A stretch of DNA of 8,447 nt from Gammaproteobacteria bacterium (GTDB lineage Bacteria; Pseudomonadota; Gammaproteobacteria; Enterobacterales; GCA-2746155): assembly GCA_024206355.1 (NCBI GenBank), contig JAAGZM010000545.1, forward strand, positions 1 through 8,447. Direction: 5' to 3'. A model generated the notes under the pieces. That model saw only the letters and a list, made by a program, of their open reading frames with translations, did no database searches and had not been told where the DNA came from. The position numbers were made by a program, and so were the translations under genes. Shown here piece after piece: positions 5,948-8,447 of the stretch (positions are counted from its first letter, which is position 1; every line of letters begins with the position of its first letter).

Positions 5948-6220
5948 TTATAAAAATAAAACGCGCTGTTTGCTGAGTAGGCATAGGTCAACCACAACAG
6001 CCGTTAGCCCAACACACTGAACAAACCAGTTAACGTCTAGCAATATACAGAACCCCAGCGCAATGAGCGCTCTAACCATCACCCACGCGATGTATGTTCG
6101 GGAGCGCTTGGCGCGTTCGTTAATGGTTACTTTATTGATTATATTGTTATCAGCCGACATATTTTCTTCAACTATAACCATGCCTACATATATTAAAACT
6201 ACTATTTCTGAGACTAACAT
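5948..6220 (-). CDS. Small membrane protein, three hydrophobic segments
   Basis: I do not recognise this 90-residue protein. Residues 6-17, 44-61 and 65-82 are hydrophobic, and a polar, basic stretch (ITNERAKRSR-like, residues 32-41) separates the first from the second, so the protein should be an inner-membrane one. AGAGGTG lies 8 bases before ATG 6220 and supports this start; an internal ATG (residue 21) would give a 70-residue form with two segments and only a weak ribosome site. It lies 18 bases after the 56-residue membrane gene and 10 before the helicase. It could be a holin-like, antiholin or host-takeover protein, but no motif decides this. Confidence 0.65.
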   Translation of the reverse strand: MLVSEIVVLIYVGMVIVEENMSADNNIINKVTINERAKRSRTYIAWVMVRALIALGFCILLDVNWFVQCVGLTAVVVDLCLLSKQRVLFL

Positions 6221-6238
6221 AATATTACACCTCTTTAT

Positions 6239-6409
6239 TTAGTCGTTGTTTGCATACTGAACGCGACTAGCCGCGTCAATCATCTTGCCATACGTCATTA
6301 CAATCATTCCACCCCCTAGCGCTAAGAATAAAACACCTAATAAAAATCGGTCTTTAAAAATAAATATTAACCCTAGCACTATCAAAACCATCGCAGTTAT
6401 TATTAACAT
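6239..6409 (-). CDS. 56-residue membrane protein
   Basis: This gene is easily missed because of its length. ATG 6409 opens 56 codons to TAA at 6239-6241. The product has two transmembrane stretches, about residues 2-18 (LIITAMVLIVLGLIFIF) and 22-40, joined by a charged K-D-R turn, with a polar tail (DAASRVQYANND). It is a helical hairpin that should sit in the inner membrane. AAGGGA is present but about 11-12 bases before the start, a little far. The gene lies 27 bases after the 48-residue membrane gene and 18 before the 90-residue one. The tight tandem spacing and clear hydrophobic pattern make it very likely real. The function is unknown. Confidence 0.65.
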   Translation of the reverse strand: MLIITAMVLIVLGLIFIFKDRFLLGVLFLALGGGMIVMTYGKMIDAASRVQYANND

Positions 6410-6436
6410 ACTTGTTATTTTCCCTTTTTTAATTCT

Positions 6437-6583
6437 TCAATCACTAATCATAACTTTAAATCCACATAAAGCAGTCACTACAGACAGAATTAACAATGTA
6501 TATCCAAACTTAGATTTATGAGTGTATTCAATGTAAAAAACTCCAGTAAAAGTTAATAGTAAGGTTGTAGTAAAAAACATCAT
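6437..6583 (-). CDS. 48-residue membrane protein, first gene of the leftward operon
   Basis: ATG 6583 (or the adjacent ATG 6580) opens 48 codons to TGA at 6437-6439. Two hydrophobic segments (about residues 3-18 and 28-46) flank a polar turn (EYTHKSKFG), so this is another helical-hairpin inner-membrane protein. It is the first gene after the left outward promoter, whose transcript would start near 6626 and leave a leader of about 43 nt without obvious structure. GGGAT lies about 10 bases before the start. The rightward frame on the opposite strand (6285-6521) runs through here but lacks context. I do not recognise the family. Confidence 0.6.
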   Translation of the reverse strand: MMFFTTTLLLTFTGVFYIEYTHKSKFGYTLLILSVVTALCGFKVMISD

Positions 6584-6622
6584 TATTAATATTATCCCAA
6601 TCGTTTGTTATTGTTATTATTC

Positions 6623-6674
6623 GACGGGATTGAATATACATGCGCTAAAAATTATTTGCAAATGTTTTTTAGCG
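6623..6674. repeat. Left copy of a 52-bp inverted repeat
   Basis: Read rightward from GACGGGATTGAATATACA, these 52 bases match the reverse complement of 6925-6976 at 50 positions; the differences are G/A at 6627 and T/C at 6641. The right-hand two thirds are a palindrome (6642-6675) with 15 of 17 base pairs, arms GCGCTAAAAA and TTTTTAGCGC, and a perfect centre ATTTGCAAAT. The last codons of the 71-residue gene lie inside it. Confidence 0.9.
6633..6661 (-). promoter_or_regulatory. Leftward promoter in the left repeat
   Basis: On the minus strand TTGCAA (6656-6661) and TATATT (6633-6638, 5/6 to consensus) are exactly 17 nt apart. The -35 box is the centre of the 34-bp palindrome, so a protein bound there would cover it. 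Transcription would start near 6626 and run into the membrane-protein, helicase and polymerase genes. The same pair occurs, facing the other way, in the right repeat. Confidence 0.6.
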
Positions 6675-6675
6675 C
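6642..6675. promoter_or_regulatory. Operator-like 34-bp palindrome, left
   Basis: Arms of 17 bp pair at 15 positions, broken only at 6652/6665 and 6653/6664. Its centre is TTGCAA at 6656-6661, the -35 box of the leftward promoter. As RNA it could also form a long hairpin at the end of the 71-residue gene, whose stop codon (6669-6671) it contains. Confidence 0.65.
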
Positions 6676-6884
6676 GATTTCCCAAATAGTACAACAGGAC
6701 AATTAGTCCACTGGTCGAACCACACCCTATCACCCACATTGTCAGGAATCATTAAAAAGTCTTGCCAGCTCGACGGTAGCACTATCATGTCACCACGGTC
6801 ATAATCAGCACCGAGATTGCTAAATAATCTTTTACGTTGGTTTAAATCTGCCTCTATTGCTTTAACTATTGCATCTAAGTACAT
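6669..6884 (-). CDS. Hypothetical protein between the divergent promoters
   Basis: I do not recognise this 71-residue protein. It begins with an amphipathic, charged helix (MYLDAIVKAIEADLNQRKRL) followed by what looks like short beta strands (DMIVLPSSWQDFLMIP, DRVWFD, PVVLFG). No HTH motif or membrane segment is visible. The start at ATG 6884 is chosen because AAGGA (6891-6895) lies 6 bases upstream; an ATG five codons earlier (6899) has no ribosome site. The gene has its own promoter candidate (6916-6943) and ends inside the left palindrome, so it is enclosed by the inverted repeats. This central position between two early promoters suggests an early or regulatory role, perhaps in modulating the switch, but this is inference from location. 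Confidence 0.6.
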   Translation of the reverse strand: MYLDAIVKAIEADLNQRKRLFSNLGADYDRGDMIVLPSSWQDFLMIPDNVGDRVWFDQWTNCPVVLFGKSR

Positions 6885-6890
6885 AAGTAG

Positions 6891-6895
6891 TCCTT
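6891..6895 (-). promoter_or_regulatory. Ribosome binding site that decides the start at 6884
   Basis: AAGGA lies 6 bases before ATG 6884 and within the first codons of the longer alternative frame from 6899, which argues for the shorter protein. Confidence 0.6.
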
Positions 6896-6915
6896 TCATG
6901 TTATTTAATTATTTT

Positions 6916-6943
6916 ATTATAAAACGCTAAAAAACATTTGCAA
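6916..6943 (-). promoter_or_regulatory. Leftward promoter of the 71-residue gene
   Basis: A perfect TATAAT (6916-6921) lies 16 nt from TTGCAA (6938-6943). TTGCAA is its own reverse complement, so this -35 box is the same one used by the rightward promoter at 6938-6966. The left repeat has no equivalent, because its sequence differs at this position (TTTCCC). Confidence 0.55.
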
Positions 6944-6976
6944 ATAATTTTTAGCGCGTGTATATTCAATCTCGTC
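6925..6976. repeat. Right copy of the 52-bp inverted repeat
   Basis: This is the inverted partner of 6623-6674, 50 of 52 bases identical. It contains a 32-bp palindrome at 6925-6956 (14 of 16 pairs), one pair shorter than the left one, centred on ATTTGCAAAT at 6936-6945. Identity continues through the -10 box and into the expected start of the transcript (CAATC then CGTC). Confidence 0.9.
6938..6966 (+). promoter_or_regulatory. Rightward promoter in the right repeat
   Basis: TTGCAA (6938-6943) and TATATT (6961-6966) are 17 nt apart, identical to the promoter in the left repeat. Transcription would start near 6973, about 32 nt before ATG 7005, and run into the 296-residue protein and the nuclease. 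The -35 box is the centre of the palindrome 6925-6956, so repression or activation through that site is expected. Confidence 0.6.
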
Positions 6977-7004
6977 AACAACAAAGCAAATAGGAAACAG
7001 AGAA

Positions 7005-7895
7005 ATGAATACAAATAAATTATTAGCACAAGCTTTTTTAGCAATCTCGGATGGTTACGCTAACGCGGCTGACATAATGGCGAATGACTTTAATGAAGAA
7101 AATGTTGAGAAAGTTTTAACCACTATTGCTGAAAGTGATGAACCTCTGAAGCTCGACGCGACTGTTGCTATTTTAGACACCGAGTTAGACATTGATAGCG
7201 TGTCAGGTGTAGAGCCAGACCAAGTTATTTTAACTGATAGTGCTGATGTAGAGTGGGATGAACGCATTCATGCAGGTACTAAAACAACCAAGGCTGATGG
7301 CACTTGGAAGCGTCGAAAAGGCGTTACAGATGAACTGGTTAAACAAGTTCTAGCTGAGAAAGCGCCTATTGCTGAAGCCGAACCAGAGGCATCAGCCGAC
7401 GACAGCGCAGGTACACCACCGCCACCACCTTCATTGGTGATGGACGACAGCGCACCTACACCACCAGCGCCACCATCACTAGAAGATAAAGAAACACCAG
7501 AACGCACCCGCGCTATCACGGCTAACGCTTATCTTGTTAACACACTTACGTTATCATTTGATGATGTGAAAGACGTTATTGAAGATAAGTTCGGTCATCG
7601 CGGCTTTGACAAGTTATTACCTAGTCAGCATGGTGCTTGTGCTGACCTGTTGGAACATATTCAATCAGGCTATCAACTGAGCATTAAGCAAGTGAATGAC
7701 ATGAGACAGTGGGCTGCTAAGGGCAATTGTGTTGATCACTTTGAATCAGGCATCAAACCGTTGTTTGAAAAATATGGCGCTGACTATCCTAGCGGGTTGG
7801 TTAAACCAATGGATTTAGATGACTATATGACGCACATTCAAGCTCGTCACGACCAGTGGGCTAAATGGGCTGAAGACAACAAGGTGACACTGTAA
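7005..7895 (+). CDS. Phage early protein with W-D-x-R-I-H motif and proline-rich linker
   Basis: This 296-residue, acidic, probably cytoplasmic protein has three parts. Residues 1-80 are helical and acidic. Residues 84-107 hold W84-D-E-R87-I-H89, K93, D98-G-x-W101 and R103-R-K-G-V107. I recall this basic motif from proteins encoded next to recombination and replication genes in several phages; it has no function I can state. A proline-rich linker with a 15-residue tandem repeat (132-161) follows. The C-terminal helical domain (about 170-296) contains LLPSQHGACADLLEHI and several tryptophans. AGGA lies 9 bases before ATG 7005. It is the first gene of the rightward operon, and its stop overlaps the start of the nuclease gene (TAATG). 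The partnership suggests a role in DNA recombination or replication, perhaps with single-stranded DNA. Confidence 0.7.
   Translation: MNTNKLLAQAFLAISDGYANAADIMANDFNEENVEKVLTTIAESDEPLKLDATVAILDTELDIDSVSGVEPDQVILTDSADVEWDERIHAGTKTTKADGTWKRRKGVTDELVKQVLAEKAPIAEAEPEASADDSAGTPPPPPSLVMDDSAPTPPAPPSLEDKETPERTRAITANAYLVNTLTLSFDDVKDVIEDKFGHRGFDKLLPSQHGACADLLEHIQSGYQLSIKQVNDMRQWAAKGNCVDHFESGIKPLFEKYGADYPSGLVKPMDLDDYMTHIQARHDQWAKWAEDNKVTL
7398..7487 (+). repeat. 45-bp tandem repeat coding a proline-rich linker
   Basis: Two adjacent 45-bp units (7398-7442 and 7443-7487) both begin GACGACAGCGCA and encode DDSA-x-TPP-x-PPSL (residues 132-146 and 147-161). The copies have diverged at several bases but the protein pattern is kept, as in a flexible linker. 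Such units can gain or lose copies by slippage. Confidence 0.8.
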
Positions 7896-8447
7896 TGTCA
7901 GCCTCAGTGGGTGGTTTTAAATACGGTTTTAGCAGTGCTGACCGCTATATTAAATGCCATGCTAGTCCACGCCTGTCAGTTGGTGCGGTGGTTAACCGTA
8001 CTGACAAAAAGGACGAGGGTAAGGCAGTTCACGCGGTTGCTGAGCAATGTTTAAACATGGGTTTTGACCCTGCTGACTTCATTGGTCGTGAACTCTTTGA
8101 TGTTAAGATTACGGATGACATGACTGACAGCGCTGAACTTTATGTTAACTATGTTCGTCAGCAATCAGGTGTTAAGCATTATGAGCTTGAACTAGGTATA
8201 ACCAGCCTTAGTCAAACGCTTCTACGTGGTACGGCTGACTGTGTAATCATTGATGGCGATTTACTACACATTATTGATTTTAAAAATGGTCGGTCAGAGG
8301 TTGATGTTCGTGGTAACTGGCAGTTAATTGGTTATGCTATCGCGGCTCTTGATACGTTGAATTTACATAAAGTAATTAAGCGAGTTAAGTTAACAATTGT
8401 TCAACCTAATTACGACCACGCTGACGGGGTTATTCGCTCTGATGAAA
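7895..8447 (+). CDS. DUF2800-like PD-(D/E)XK nuclease, N-terminal part
   Basis: This frame starts at ATG 7895, overlapping the preceding stop by one base, with AAGGTGA 8-10 bases upstream, and runs off the right end after 184 residues. It shows the RecB/Cas4-type nuclease pattern of phage DUF2800 proteins: an N-terminal S-S-A-D-R-Y-I-K-C segment, E41-G-K-A-V-H46 (the first active-site histidine region), E99, G112-T-A-D115, D128-F-K130 and a Q143-L-I-G-Y147 motif. D115, D128 and K130 would form the metal-binding catalytic core. Proteins of this family are thought to process DNA ends in phage recombination or replication. A single C21 is visible where Cas4-like enzymes have their first iron-sulfur ligand; the rest of any cluster would lie beyond the window. 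The one-base overlap means it is translated together with the 296-residue protein. Confidence 0.85.
   Translation, partial: MSASVGGFKYGFSSADRYIKCHASPRLSVGAVVNRTDKKDEGKAVHAVAEQCLNMGFDPADFIGRELFDVKITDDMTDSAELYVNYVRQQSGVKHYELELGITSLSQTLLRGTADCVIIDGDLLHIIDFKNGRSEVDVRGNWQLIGYAIAALDTLNLHKVIKRVKLTIVQPNYDHADGVIRSDE

Noticed and set aside
6285..6521. Rightward 78-codon frame
   Set aside because: It overlaps the two small leftward membrane genes, has no ribosome site or promoter of its own, and its hydrophobic, proline- and isoleucine-rich content is what antisense of membrane genes gives.
7055..7519. Two leftward frames opposite the 296-residue gene
   Set aside because: Serine-, valine- and glycine-rich products opposite an acidic, proline-rich gene are typical antisense shadows; there is no upstream signal.
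1..8447. CRISPR array or insertion sequence
   Set aside because: I saw no regularly spaced direct repeats and no transposase frame. The only long repeats are the inverted 52-bp pair and the 45-bp tandem repeat inside a gene.

Overview
The window looks like part of a tailed-phage or prophage genome, moderately AT-rich, from a Gram-negative host. The evidence is a replication module (family B DNA polymerase, SF2 helicase, a DUF2800-type nuclease start), small HTH regulators of phage type, many short overlapping or closely spaced genes, and what looks like the end of a spanin (Rz/Rz1-like) gene pair at the left edge. A spanin implies an outer membrane. A marine or other gammaproteobacterial host would fit, but that is only an impression.

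Layout. Bases 1-379 read rightward: the tail of a probable outer-membrane spanin and a 60-residue unknown gene. From 366 to 6583 everything reads leftward. At the far left is a regulatory block of two small helix-turn-helix proteins (366-605 and 1016-1474) around a 96-residue unknown gene (640-930). Two promoter candidates there carry palindromes between their -35 and -10 boxes. A 223-bp gene-free stretch (1484-1706) holds a compact set of nested inverted repeats that could be a structured RNA. Then comes the leftward early operon: three tiny membrane-protein genes (6437-6583, 6239-6409, 5948-6220), the helicase (4237-5937), the polymerase (2223-4247) and a membrane protein (1707-2156). Bases 6623-6976 are the control region. 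From 7005 the genes read rightward: a 296-residue protein with a proline-rich linker, then the nuclease, which runs off the window.

How it works together. The most striking element is a pair of 52-bp sequences, 50/52 identical and mutually inverted, at 6623-6674 and 6925-6976. Each contains a long palindrome centred on ATTTGCAAAT and an outward promoter-like pair (TTGCAA, 17 nt, TATATT). The left copy points into the membrane/helicase/polymerase operon and the right copy into the nuclease operon. One DNA-binding protein could therefore control both halves of the replication module together. The small gene between them (6669-6884) has its own promoter sharing the right copy's -35 box. Which protein binds the palindromes cannot be told from the sequence; the HTH proteins at the left end are candidates.
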